Position numbers and translations under genes: made by a program | Shown: in pieces, positions 20,793 to 29,169 of the stretch | Position numbering within the stretch: the stretch's first letter is position 1 | Layout: every line of letters starts with the position of its first letter | Notes under the pieces: generated by a model | What the model was told of the DNA's origin: nothing | Database searches by the model: none | The model's input: only the letters and a program-made list of their open reading frames with translations | DNA from: Caldanaerobius polysaccharolyticus DSM 13641 | Lineage (GTDB): Bacteria > Bacillota > Thermoanaerobacteria > Thermoanaerobacterales > Caldanaerobiaceae | Assembly: GCF_000427425.1 (NCBI RefSeq) | Contig: NZ_KE386494.1 | Location: 682,293-746,292, forward strand | Direction: 5' to 3' | DNA: 64,000 nt

Positions 20793-21950
20793 TTAGTTTT
20801 TATTCTTTGACGTTATATCAAACCATACAGCTATCAAAAGTATTAACCCTTTAACAACATATTGCCAAAATGGCGATGCATTAAGCATACTCATTCCATT
20901 ATCGATACTTGCCATAATTAAAGCGCCTATTAACGCCCCTGTTACAGAACCACTACCGCCCATAAGACTGGCACCACCAATTACACATGCCGCTATTGCA
21001 TCTAATTCCGCATTTTGACCGGCAGAAACAGATGCTGCATTTAACCTTGACGTCAGTAAGATTCCTGCCACGGCTGCTAATAATCCATTTATGGCAAATA
21101 GCGTCACAATCATCTTTTTGATGTTTATACCAGATAATTTGGCAGCTTCCATATTTCCTCCTATTGCATACACTCTTCTTCCAAATACGGTTTTATTGGA
21201 TACGTAAGAAAAAATCAAAGCCAAAACTATCATTATAAGTACAGGCAAAGGGATACCTTGATAAGAATTAAGTATTATTATAGATATACCTACTAAAACT
21301 ATTAATACCACTATCTTAAAAATATCAATATTAAGTGGAGCAACTTCTATCCCATACTTCACCTTAGATTTCCTGCTATTGAAAATGCCATATATTATAG
21401 CTATTGCTGCCAAAATACCTAAAAAATACCCGCTTGCATCTGTCAGATACGCCTGTCCTACAAATTGAAAATCTGAACTCAGCGGTGCTATTGTTAAGCC
21501 TTTACTAACTCCAATAAGAATTCCTCTAAATAGTAACATACCCGCTAATGTTACGATAAAAGCCGGCACATTTCCATAAGCAACCCACCAACCGTTCCAT
21601 AACCCTAGTATCAAGCCTAGTAGCAAAGTAATAAGCATGGATAGTATTCCATTTACTTTTAACCATACGTTTAAAATCGCCGCAATTCCGCCTAATAATC
21701 CTAATAAAGAACCAACCGATAAATCTATTTGCCCTGCTATAATTACGAATACCATTCCTACCGCTAAAACACCTGTTGATGTCATTTGACTAAAAAGGTT
21801 AGAAATATTCCTAGATGATAAAAATTGCCCATTAGTAGTTAAATAAAAAATAATCCATATCATTATAAGTGCCAGCGCTATTGTATATGTTCTTATATTA
21901 AAGTTAAATCTTTTTTTGGTTTCTTGCACACCATTTTTAACCTCAAGCAT
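20793..21950 (-). CDS. xylH: D-xylose-type ABC transporter permease
   Basis: Membrane subunit of a CUT2 (RbsC/XylH) monosaccharide importer. The 385-residue, highly hydrophobic sequence has about ten segments. CUT2 hallmarks are present: VFVIIAGQIDLSVGSLLGL, GNVPAFIVTLAGMLLFRG and AIGGNMEAAKLSGI. Its ATG overlaps the ATPase stop by 1 nt. It is the last gene of the xylF-xylG-xylH unit and ends before the bidirectional terminator. Xylose is the favoured substrate by overall resemblance to XylH, but arabinose or other pentoses cannot be excluded. Confidence 0.88.
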   Translation of the reverse strand: MLEVKNGVQETKKRFNFNIRTYTIALALIMIWIIFYLTTNGQFLSSRNISNLFSQMTSTGVLAVGMVFVIIAGQIDLSVGSLLGLLGGIAAILNVWLKVNGILSMLITLLLGLILGLWNGWWVAYGNVPAFIVTLAGMLLFRGILIGVSKGLTIAPLSSDFQFVGQAYLTDASGYFLGILAAIAIIYGIFNSRKSKVKYGIEVAPLNIDIFKIVVLIVLVGISIIILNSYQGIPLPVLIMIVLALIFSYVSNKTVFGRRVYAIGGNMEAAKLSGINIKKMIVTLFAINGLLAAVAGILLTSRLNAASVSAGQNAELDAIAACVIGGASLMGGSGSVTGALIGALIMASIDNGMSMLNASPFWQYVVKGLILLIAVWFDITSKNKN

Positions 21951-23473
21951 CAGACGTTACCTCCTATCGCTTTGCTCATTATCATTTCTTGCGTAACATT
22001 TTGGTTAATAAATTCTCCTCTAATTTCTCCCTCGTGCATAACTAATATTCTATCGCTCATTCCAATTACTTCCGGCAACTCTGAAGATACCATGATTATT
22101 GAGATGCCTTCTTTAACTAATCGATTCATTAATTTATAAATTTCATATTTAGCACCCACATCTATTCCACGAGTCGGTTCATCTAAAATTAACACTTTAG
22201 GCTTTATAAGAAGATTTTTTGCCAAAACCACTTTTTGCTGATTTCCCCCACTCAGACTTTTTACAGGCATTTCAAAATGAGCAACTTTTATTCGCAGTTC
22301 ATTTATAAATTTTTTTACATCTAATATTTCTCTGTATAAATTAACATAGTCAAACTTTTCGCGATAGCTTTCAATATTTGATAACGTGACATTCTTTCTG
22401 ACAGACATTGAACCAATAAGTCCTAATCCTTTCCTATCCTCTGGTACCATAGCTATACCATAATGCAAAGCATCCCCAGGATTTTTAATAATTATTTTCT
22501 TACCCTCTAAATAAACCTCGCCCGTGAAAGTTCCGGGGTATGATCCAAAAATACTAGACATCAACTCCGTTCTCCCCGCACCTATCAGTCCAAATACGCC
22601 AAGAATTTCCCCTTTCTTCAAGCTAAAACTAGCATTTTTTACAACTTTTTTATTTGAATTATTTATATCAAATACATTAAAATCCTTTACTTCAAAACAA
22701 ATATCCCCTATTTGATGTTCTTCTTTTGGAAACAAATTAGACAATTCTCTACCTACCATCATTCTTATAATTTGGCTTTGAGTCAAATTTTGCATGCTCT
22801 CCGTATTAATAGTCTTTCCATCTCTAATTACTGTAACTGTATCTACTATATTAGCCACCTCATTTAACTTATGAGATATATATATACAAGTTACACCTTT
22901 GCTCTTAAGTTTTCTTAGTATATTCATGAGTACTTCAACTTCAGAATCTGTCAAAGAAGCTGTAGGCTCATCTAATATAAGCAAATTTGCATTTTTTGAT
23001 AAAGCTTTCGCTATTTCTATCAATTGTTTTTGACCTATACCTAAATTTCTTACCTTTGTGTAAGGATTTATCTCAAGATGTAATTCATTTAAAAGCTCCT
23101 TTGTTTTTTTATACATTAAATTAAAATCTACTCTTCCGTGAATATTTAGTTCATTTCCCATAAATATGTTTTCGCAAACCGAAAGCTCATCGACTAGTGC
23201 TAATTCTTGGTGAATTATGGATATTCCAACCCTTTCAGCATCTTTGATATTGCGCAATATTAATTTTTCTCCATTGTAAAGAATTTCTCCAGTATATGTA
23301 CCATAAGGATATACACCGCTCAATATTTTCATCAATGTTGACTTTCCCGCACCGTTTTCACCGCAAAGGCCATGTATTTCACCTCTTCTAACTTTTAAAT
23401 TTACATTATCTAGTGCTTTAACTCCCGAAAATTCCTTGGTTATATTCCTCATCTCAAGAATAAACTCATTCAT
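21950..23473 (-). CDS. xylG: D-xylose-type ABC transporter ATP-binding protein
   Basis: The 507-residue protein is a tandem ATPase of the RbsA/XylG class. The first cassette has Walker A GENGAGKST, signature LGIGQKQ and Walker B LLILDEPTAS. The second has a degenerate Walker A (GLIGAGRTE), signature LSGGNQQK and LILDEPTRGIDVG. This asymmetry is normal for CUT2 importers. It lies between the binding protein (66 nt upstream) and the permease (1-nt overlap). Confidence 0.92.
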   Translation of the reverse strand: MNEFILEMRNITKEFSGVKALDNVNLKVRRGEIHGLCGENGAGKSTLMKILSGVYPYGTYTGEILYNGEKLILRNIKDAERVGISIIHQELALVDELSVCENIFMGNELNIHGRVDFNLMYKKTKELLNELHLEINPYTKVRNLGIGQKQLIEIAKALSKNANLLILDEPTASLTDSEVEVLMNILRKLKSKGVTCIYISHKLNEVANIVDTVTVIRDGKTINTESMQNLTQSQIIRMMVGRELSNLFPKEEHQIGDICFEVKDFNVFDINNSNKKVVKNASFSLKKGEILGVFGLIGAGRTELMSSIFGSYPGTFTGEVYLEGKKIIIKNPGDALHYGIAMVPEDRKGLGLIGSMSVRKNVTLSNIESYREKFDYVNLYREILDVKKFINELRIKVAHFEMPVKSLSGGNQQKVVLAKNLLIKPKVLILDEPTRGIDVGAKYEIYKLMNRLVKEGISIIMVSSELPEVIGMSDRILVMHEGEIRGEFINQNVTQEMIMSKAIGGNV

Positions 23474-23539
23474 AAGAAATCACTTCCTCGCCAATAGTCT
23501 TGCAAAGGGAGAACGTCTGCCATTCTCCCTTCTAAATTA

Positions 23540-24640
23540 TTATTTAGGCCATTGATCTTTAGGAACATTCCTATAAACATCTTCTAATTTGTGAAAACCA
23601 TCTTTAATAATCGTATCGTACATATTGCCTTTATCTACCGCAATAGGTGTAAGCAAAATCGATGGCACATCAATTTTCCCATTATTCACTTTTCCATTCG
23701 TAGCCACCTTTTCACCTTTAGCTAATGCTACCGCTATTTCAGCTCCTTTTGTGGCTTCTTGAGCTATGGGTTTATACACTGTCATAGTTTGTTTGCCTTC
23801 AACAATTAATTGGCAGTTAGCTAAATCCGCATCTTGACCTGAAATAGGAACCTTACCTGCCAAACCTTGTTCTTCCAATGCCCTAACAGCCCCCAGCGCC
23901 GTACTATCATTAGCGGCGACAACCGCGTCAATTTTATTATTATTAGCCGTTAATGCATTTTGCATAATATTATATGCTTCCTGAGTCGACCAATCCTTTG
24001 CCCACTGTTCTCCCACAATCTTTATATCACCTTTGTCTATTAAAGGTTGTAGTACTTTCTTTTGTCCTTTCTCAAAAAGTTTTGCATTGTTGTCAGTTGG
24101 AGAACCTTCAAGCAAAAAATATCTTCCTTTTGGCTTTAATTTCGTAATAGCTTGGGCCTGTAATTCTCCCACGCGTACATTATCAAATGATACATAGTAA
24201 TCCACATCAGCATTATTTATTAACCTGTCGTATGCTAAAACTTTTATCCCCGCCTTATGAGCTTGATCTACAATAGGAGCTATTGCCTGTCCATCATGAG
24301 GAATTATTACCAACACATCTACACCTTGAGCAATTAAATTTTGACTCTGTGAGTACTGGGTTTGTGAATCTCCGTTTGCAGATTGAACAAGCACATCGGC
24401 TCCCAATTGTTTAGCCCTTTGCACAAATATGTCCCTATCATGTTGCCATCTTTCAAGCCTTAAATCATCTATGCTGAGGCCTATTTTTATTTTGCCAGTT
24501 GTCTTTGTAGCAACTTTATCTGCTTGGCTTTCATTATTTGATTGCTGATTATTTGCAGTTTTTATACACCCTGAAAAAGTAATCAATATAAAAGTAAAAA
24601 GCAGAAATATTGAAGTAAGTTTCAAAATAATTTTTTGCAT
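23540..24640 (-). CDS. xylF: D-xylose-type ABC transporter substrate-binding lipoprotein
   Basis: This is an extracytoplasmic sugar-binding protein of the periplasmic-binding-protein-like type I fold. The ATG at 24640 (MQKIILKLTS) is chosen with AGGAGG 10 nt upstream. The signal peptide ends in a lipobox (ITFSGC), so it is lipid-anchored. The mature part, IKIGLSIDDLRLERWQHDRD and onwards, with VIIPHDGQAIAPIV and VVAANDSTALGAVRAL, matches XylF. The unit is preceded by a control module that is also found upstream of a GH127 gene at 57.9 kb. Confidence 0.92.
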   Translation of the reverse strand: MQKIILKLTSIFLLFTFILITFSGCIKTANNQQSNNESQADKVATKTTGKIKIGLSIDDLRLERWQHDRDIFVQRAKQLGADVLVQSANGDSQTQYSQSQNLIAQGVDVLVIIPHDGQAIAPIVDQAHKAGIKVLAYDRLINNADVDYYVSFDNVRVGELQAQAITKLKPKGRYFLLEGSPTDNNAKLFEKGQKKVLQPLIDKGDIKIVGEQWAKDWSTQEAYNIMQNALTANNNKIDAVVAANDSTALGAVRALEEQGLAGKVPISGQDADLANCQLIVEGKQTMTVYKPIAQEATKGAEIAVALAKGEKVATNGKVNNGKIDVPSILLTPIAVDKGNMYDTIIKDGFHKLEDVYRNVPKDQWPK

Positions 24641-24728
24641 TCTGCAATTTCCTCCTCTAATCATTTTACAAAACTTTTTAAAATAAAATACTTATTATGA
24701 GAAAAACAGCTACCACCTCCCTATTACA

Positions 24729-24742
24729 ACAAAGACCTTTGT
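24729..24742. promoter_or_regulatory. Short inverted repeat in the xylF leader
   Basis: ACAAAG-AC-CTTTGT is a 14-bp near-palindrome about 90 bp before xylF. On the coding strand CTTTGTTTAAA follows the promoter and CTTTGTTG the repeat. These loosely recall XylR half-sites, but the match is weak. Confidence 0.3.
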
Positions 24743-24780
24743 CTATCTTTTTAAACAAAGTTTACTAAGTTGCTACTATT

Positions 24781-24901
24781 ATGTTACATCTCAGTAAAAA
24801 CATTTTCAAAGCCCAAATTTGGCCAATTTCACCGAATATTCGCCGTTTTTTTTTTTTTCAGAATTTTGCTCACGATTTCTTACTTTCTCTCCATTTTTCT
24901 C
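24781..24901 (-). promoter_or_regulatory. xylF promoter and shared ~107-bp upstream control module (copy A)
   Basis: On the minus strand the -35 TTGAAA (24809-24804), a 17-nt spacer and TAACAT (24786-24781) form the promoter. The module at 24901-24795 aligns without net gaps to 57977-57871, with about 92 of 107 bases identical. It contains an A13 tract, the palindrome CGAATATTCG and the palindrome CCAAATTTGG just upstream of the -35 box. Identity stops inside the -35/-10 spacer. Two dyads plus an A-tract suggest a regulator-bound, bent promoter region. Confidence 0.6.
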
Positions 24902-24904
24902 TTC

Positions 24905-25612
24905 TCACACAAAGTTAAGATAAAAAATCTGGTCCGAAAGTGAGAGTTTTCTGATATCCCAGTCTCTCCTATAAAGATCAATCACCTTATAAGGCTGATT
25001 GAGATTCTTTATAAACCTCTCAAATTTATTGTCAAGCCATGGCGGCGTCCATGCTCCTGATCTACAAATGTGCACAGCTACTGTGTATATGCCTTCAGGT
25101 AAGAATCCTATATCCCTGTAGTATCGGATTGAAAACAGCTTATTAAAGTCTCTAAAGTCCTCCGGCTTTTCAAAGGTATAAGGACTGTATATTATGTGGG
25201 CCTTCTTTATTTTACCTTCATTTAACAGCTTTCCCAGCCAGTTAGCACAGTTCAACTCGAAATCAACTGAGTTCACTCCTGCATAACCTAAATCAGCGTG
25301 TGCATCGAAAGAGTACACTTCTTCACACTCATTGGCTCTGGCAATGTAATAGGATAACATATGAGATTCTGACACAAACACTTTGATATTCTTTACAAAA
25401 TCAAAGTGTTCTTTTATTTTGGCCCAAAAATCCTTCAATCCAAAAGCTATATCTACTGACTTTTCCAGATCCTCACCTTTTAAAGCACTTTTTATGTACC
25501 TTTTATACCAGATTGACACTATACTTTTCTGGTTTTCCATGTAAGAAGCCAGCCACTCTCTTTTCAAAGGGATGAAGTAATCCCAGTCTATGCTTAAAAG
25601 ACTGCGTCCCAT
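24905..25612 (-). CDS. Arginase-fold (UPF0489-like) protein
   Basis: The protein shows LLSIDWDYF at the N-terminus and a FDAHADLGY motif near residue 120. The Asp/His pattern resembles the metal-binding DAHAD of arginase/deacetylase-fold proteins, and UPF0489 proteins share this layout. The ATG at 25612 (MGRSLLSIDW) is preferred because AGGTGG lies 5 nt upstream. About 235 residues, with no signal peptide. It is isolated, flanked by the xylF control module and a decayed CopZ-like gene. A metal-dependent hydrolase role is possible, but no substrate can be named. Confidence 0.55.
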   Translation of the reverse strand: MGRSLLSIDWDYFIPLKREWLASYMENQKSIVSIWYKRYIKSALKGEDLEKSVDIAFGLKDFWAKIKEHFDFVKNIKVFVSESHMLSYYIARANECEEVYSFDAHADLGYAGVNSVDFELNCANWLGKLLNEGKIKKAHIIYSPYTFEKPEDFRDFNKLFSIRYYRDIGFLPEGIYTVAVHICRSGAWTPPWLDNKFERFIKNLNQPYKVIDLYRRDWDIRKLSLSDQIFYLNFV

Positions 25613-25659
25613 ACTCACCACCTATTGATCCCACGGGGCTTGCGCTTTTTCCTCTCCTT

Positions 25660-25964
25660 TCACCCAAATCATTAGCGCCATTATTAACTACAGCATTTAT
25701 AACCTGTTCTTCTGTTACTTTGCTACAATAACATGCGTACTTAGGATTAGCGCCTTTTTTAAACCATATTGGGATTTTTATTTGATTTTTGCTGAATACT
25801 ACATTGTTTGGTTATTATAATAAGCAATATCACATTCTCTATTCATACATATGTAATAATCTGTATCTCCCACCTGTTCTCTAAAGGCATTTATAACTAA
25901 ATGTTTTACAGTTATATTTTTAACTTCAACCCGGCCTTTTACACATGGGACATTCGTTTGACAT
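25660..25964 (-). pseudogene. Broken CopZ-type zinc/[2Fe-2S] protein
   Basis: Starting at the ATG at 25964 behind GGGAGG, three frames together encode a recognisable protein. MSNECPMCKRPG is followed, after a frame change near 25930, by VKHLVINAFREQ...YYICMNRECDIAYYNN. After a second change near 25802 comes NQIKIPIWFKKGANPKYACYCSKVTEEQV. The CxxC pair and the CYCSKVTEEQ segment resemble the N-terminal zinc domain plus BFD-like [2Fe-2S] domain of Archaeoglobus-type CopZ proteins. It then stops resembling the family and runs into the arginase-like gene. Sequencing error at two sites is the alternative. Confidence 0.65.
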
Positions 25965-26102
25965 CTTACTTTTACCTCCCAAGCACAATATAAACCACTT
26001 AAATTATATCATTAATGTTACAACTCTCTATTATCGCGGGATTATTTACACATTAACAAGAAAGGATTTTATTAGCAAATACTTAAAATAGCCAATGAAA
26101 AG

Positions 26103-26188
26103 GGAAAAAAAGTCAAGGAGCTGCTTAGTGTACCTGTTCTCTTGGCACTACATTGTTTAAGGTCTTTCCACTTTTCTCTAGCAGCTCC
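26103..26188 (-). terminator. Possible long-loop terminator after the SDR gene
   Basis: GGAGCTGCT (26117-26125) and AGCAGCTCC (26180-26188) pair around a 54-nt loop; on the minus strand the second arm is followed by TTGACTTTTTTT. The large loop is unusual. Apart from this and the CopZ-like remnant, I see nothing in 25613-26236. Confidence 0.45.
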
Positions 26189-26236
26189 TATAAAAAATAT
26201 TTTCGCTATATATTCGAGATCAAACCGAGCAATTGC

Positions 26237-27034
26237 CTAAACTATAGCCTTAACCATGCCTCCATCGACATTGATAGCTTGGCCGGTAATGTAACTGGCT
26301 TTTTCAGACGCCAGGAAGGCAATCACATTGGCAATTTCCTCAGGCTGCCCGTATCGTCCCAGCGGAATGTTGCTAGAGGCATAAAATTCGATGGCTTCCT
26401 CTTTTGGTTTACCTAAAATCTTGGAAAGTTGATCTCCCAATTGACCAGGAGCTTCCCATAAGGGAGTGCGAATGGGTCCAGGGCAGACGGCATTGACCAG
26501 AATGTTATCTTTGGCCAGATAATTGGCAAATTCTTTGGTAATCATGTTAACAGCTGCCTTGATCGTGTCGTAATCAAGCAATCCACCGGGTTGTTTGCCA
26601 AACATGGAAGAAATATTTATTATTCGCCCCCATTTGGCTTTTTGCATGTACGGGGCCACCGCTTTCGTAAGGCGAATGACAGCAAATAACATCAAATCAA
26701 TATTGCGCCGGAACTCTTCCTCAGGAAGCTCCATCGGATCACTCAAACGTCCTGTTCCAGCATTGTTAACCAGGATATCAATTCGCCCAAATTTATTAGC
26801 TACTTGAGTCACAAAGGCATCCGTCTCTGCTAATTTAGTAACATCGACTTTTTGGGCGAGAACCTGAACACCTTTTTCTTTAAGCTCAGATGCAGTCTGC
26901 TCGAGAGCCTCGGTGTTGATATCACATATAGCCAGGTTACATCCCTCAGCAGCCAAAGCCATCGCAGTAGATTTTCCGATACCCTGAGCAGCTCCCGTAA
27001 TTAAGGCTACTCGTCCTTTTAATCCAAGATCCAT
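26237..27034 (-). CDS. Short-chain dehydrogenase/reductase (SDR), NAD(P)-dependent
   Basis: This is a classical SDR of 265 residues. The ATG at 27034 (MDLGLKGRVALITG) has AAAGGAGG upstream. The cofactor motif TGAAQGIG, the structural NNAG, the catalytic Ser in NISSM and the YDTIK active-site pair are all visible, and the end VDGGM is typical. It acts on an unknown hydroxy/keto substrate; FabG-like names would be over-specific. It has no operon partner and is divergent from a sulfonate-type ABC operon. Its wording differs from neighbours enough that acquisition by transfer is possible. Confidence 0.88.
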   Translation of the reverse strand: MDLGLKGRVALITGAAQGIGKSTAMALAAEGCNLAICDINTEALEQTASELKEKGVQVLAQKVDVTKLAETDAFVTQVANKFGRIDILVNNAGTGRLSDPMELPEEEFRRNIDLMLFAVIRLTKAVAPYMQKAKWGRIINISSMFGKQPGGLLDYDTIKAAVNMITKEFANYLAKDNILVNAVCPGPIRTPLWEAPGQLGDQLSKILGKPKEEAIEFYASSNIPLGRYGQPEEIANVIAFLASEKASYITGQAINVDGGMVKAIV

Positions 27035-27312
27035 AATCTTTTTCCTCCTTTTGAAAAGTATAGACCACATTGCCGTGAATTGGCGAACTTCGCGCTCCTA
27101 ATAAAACCATATTGAAAGCCCCATGGCACGCAACCGGGTTGTCCAACTCCGCTACTGCTGTAACCGATTTCCCCATCCTGTGAAAATATCTTTATTTTAT
27201 AGTTTACTACATTGTTTTTTGTTTTTCAATACGCTCTTACTGGCATCTCCGGATATTGAGCCTACGCCTAAGCAACTATAAAACCAAATCGCGTTATAGT
27301 TTTATTTTTTTG
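27035..27312 (-). other. Region upstream of the SDR gene with a possible truncated reading frame
   Basis: A minus-strand frame opens with ATG at 27176 (MGKSVTAVAELDNPVACHG...) and runs 76 codons, the last 29 overlapping the SDR gene in another frame. The first 47 codons are richer in G+C than normal spacer here and could be a remnant of a gene I do not recognise. The ribosome site is poor. The rest, to the plus-strand promoter at 27313, is AT-rich spacer. Confidence 0.25.
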
Positions 27313-27372
27313 TTTACAAAATCGCAAAATAGTATTATAATTAATGTCACAAAATCTTATATGAATACTCGG
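27313..27372 (+). promoter_or_regulatory. Promoter and leader motif of the first sulfonate-type ABC operon
   Basis: TTTACA (27313-27318), 17 nt, TATAAT (27336-27341). Near the expected transcription start lie ACAAAATCTTAT (27349-27360) and AATACTCGG (27364-27372). The same two blocks occur at the same place before the second sulfonate-type operon (41104-41127), so they probably mark a common regulator or leader function. Confidence 0.6.
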
Positions 27373-27396
27373 GATAAAATAAAGGAGGTGAAATAA

Positions 27397-28341
27397 TTGC
27401 GAGAGAAGATGAGGTTAATATTGCCTGTACTTGTGCTGTTTATTATTTTAGCAATTGATTATTTTTTGCCCAACACACAAGGTTTTACGAAACCTAAAGA
27501 ATATCCTTTATTTTTATTATTTTTAATTGTCGTCTATCTTTTTTTAATGGTATTTTCTTTTAAAATAGCAAAAGTAAAAGACGAACTTCATAGGCTATCA
27601 CCGCTATTATGTGTGGCATTTTCTATTATGGGTATATGGGATATTGTAACATCTAAATACAATTTATTACCCCTTCCATATTTCCCCGGGCCTGAAAAGG
27701 TATTTGGCGATCTTTTTTCTGACTGGAAATTGCTACTTATAAGTGCCCTTTACTCCTTAAGGCTTCTATTTATTGGCTACATAATAGGGGTACTATTAGG
27801 ATTTATATCCGGTGTACTAATGGGATGGAGTAAAAAGTGCTATTACTGGTTAGGACCTTTATTGAAAATAATTGGCCCGATACCGGCGACAGCATGGATT
27901 CCCATATCAATGGCACTTTTTCCTACAAGCTTCATGGCAAGTGTGTTTATTATAGTACTGGCGGTATGGTTTCCAGTTACTGTGATGACCAGCTCCGGTA
28001 TTGCCAATGTACCTGCTTCTTATTTCGAGGTTGCAAAGACATTGGGAGCAGATGAGAAGTACTTAATCTTTAACGTGGCAATACCAGCATCACTTCCAAC
28101 GATCTTTATTGGACTCTTTATGGGACTTGGTATGGCGTTTTTGACATTAATTGTTTCGGAGATGCTTGGAGTTAAAGCAGGTCTCGGGTGGTATATAAAT
28201 TGGGCACAAGGATGGGCAGAATATAGCAAGGTATATGCAAGTCTTTTTGTCATAGCCCTTATATTCTCGACCCTTATAACTGCCTTATTCAAATTACGAG
28301 ATAAAATTCTAAGCTGGCAAAGGGGGTTAATTAGATGGTAG
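27397..28341 (+). CDS. ABC transporter permease, SsuC/TauC family
   Basis: Membrane subunit of a nitrate/sulfonate/taurine-type importer. It starts at TTG behind AAAGGAGGTG. Two N-terminal hydrophobic segments extend the usual six-helix core, giving 314 residues. The core includes the ATPase-docking EAA-like loop (FEVAKTLGADEKYLIFNVAIPASLPTIFIG). It overlaps the ATPase gene by 7 nt. The order permease-ATPase-binding protein is the reverse of the second system at 41 kb. The substrate is unproven: sulfonates, thiamine precursors or related organic anions are all transported by this family. Confidence 0.85.
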   Translation: MREKMRLILPVLVLFIILAIDYFLPNTQGFTKPKEYPLFLLFLIVVYLFLMVFSFKIAKVKDELHRLSPLLCVAFSIMGIWDIVTSKYNLLPLPYFPGPEKVFGDLFSDWKLLLISALYSLRLLFIGYIIGVLLGFISGVLMGWSKKCYYWLGPLLKIIGPIPATAWIPISMALFPTSFMASVFIIVLAVWFPVTVMTSSGIANVPASYFEVAKTLGADEKYLIFNVAIPASLPTIFIGLFMGLGMAFLTLIVSEMLGVKAGLGWYINWAQGWAEYSKVYASLFVIALIFSTLITALFKLRDKILSWQRGLIRW

Positions 28342-29132
28342 AAAATTACAACACTTATGAAAAAGGAGTATTATCTGAGGGTGAGATCAAAATCGTAGGC
28401 GTAAGTAAATCCTTTGCCAGTCCAGACGGCAAAAGAGTAATAGCACTTAACGGCATTGACCTCACCATCAAACCCGGTGAGTTTGTCTCCATTGTTGGCC
28501 CCAGTGGATGTGGGAAATCCACTCTTTTAAGGCTGATAGCAGGACTTGATACCCCGAACGATGGTGAAATATACCTTGATGGAGAAAAAATAAAAGGACC
28601 TCACTATGAAAGGGGTCTCGTTTTTCAAGATCCGACACTTTACCCATGGCTTAACGTGTATCAAAATGTTGCCTTGGGATTAAAAGCTCGGAAATTATTC
28701 AAAAATAGAAAAGAAGAAGTCCAAGATTATATAAACCTCGTTGGACTTCAAGGTTTTGAAAAAACATATCCTCATCAACTGTCAGGTGGTATGGCACAGA
28801 GGACAGCTCTTGCAAGAGCCCTTGTAAATCACCCTAAGGTTTTGATGCTGGATGAACCTTTTGGAGCACTGGATGCTTTTACAAGGGTAAAAATGCAGGA
28901 TGAGCTCATGAGAATATGGAACAAAAGAAAGACTACCATGGTTCTTGTTACCCATGATATAGAAGAAGCCATTTACTTAAGCGACCGCATTGTCGTTATG
29001 ACGCCTAGGCCCGGAAGCATAAAGGACGTAATAATTGTCGATCTGAAAAGGCCAAGAGCTCGGAATAATGAAAGTTTCTTTAGGTTAAAAACCAGAATAA
29101 TTGAAATAATGAATTTTATAAAAGAGGATTAA
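28335..29132 (+). CDS. ABC transporter ATP-binding protein, SsuB/TauB family
   Basis: The 265-residue ATPase has Walker A GPSGCGKST, the Q-loop FQDPTLYPWL typical of the nitrate/sulfonate/taurine group, signature LSGGMAQR, Walker B VLMLDEPFGALD and the switch His in VTHD. It partners the overlapping upstream permease and the lipoprotein 37 nt downstream. Confidence 0.92.
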   Translation: MVENYNTYEKGVLSEGEIKIVGVSKSFASPDGKRVIALNGIDLTIKPGEFVSIVGPSGCGKSTLLRLIAGLDTPNDGEIYLDGEKIKGPHYERGLVFQDPTLYPWLNVYQNVALGLKARKLFKNRKEEVQDYINLVGLQGFEKTYPHQLSGGMAQRTALARALVNHPKVLMLDEPFGALDAFTRVKMQDELMRIWNKRKTTMVLVTHDIEEAIYLSDRIVVMTPRPGSIKDVIIVDLKRPRARNNESFFRLKTRIIEIMNFIKED

Positions 29133-29169
29133 GGGAGATAAAGGATAATAGAAGGAGGATGATTTTTAT

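Noticed and set aside
24846..24858. T13 run as an intrinsic terminator of a plus-strand transcript
   Set aside because: No plus-strand gene precedes it; the run lies in a conserved module upstream of minus-strand promoters and reads as an A-tract there.
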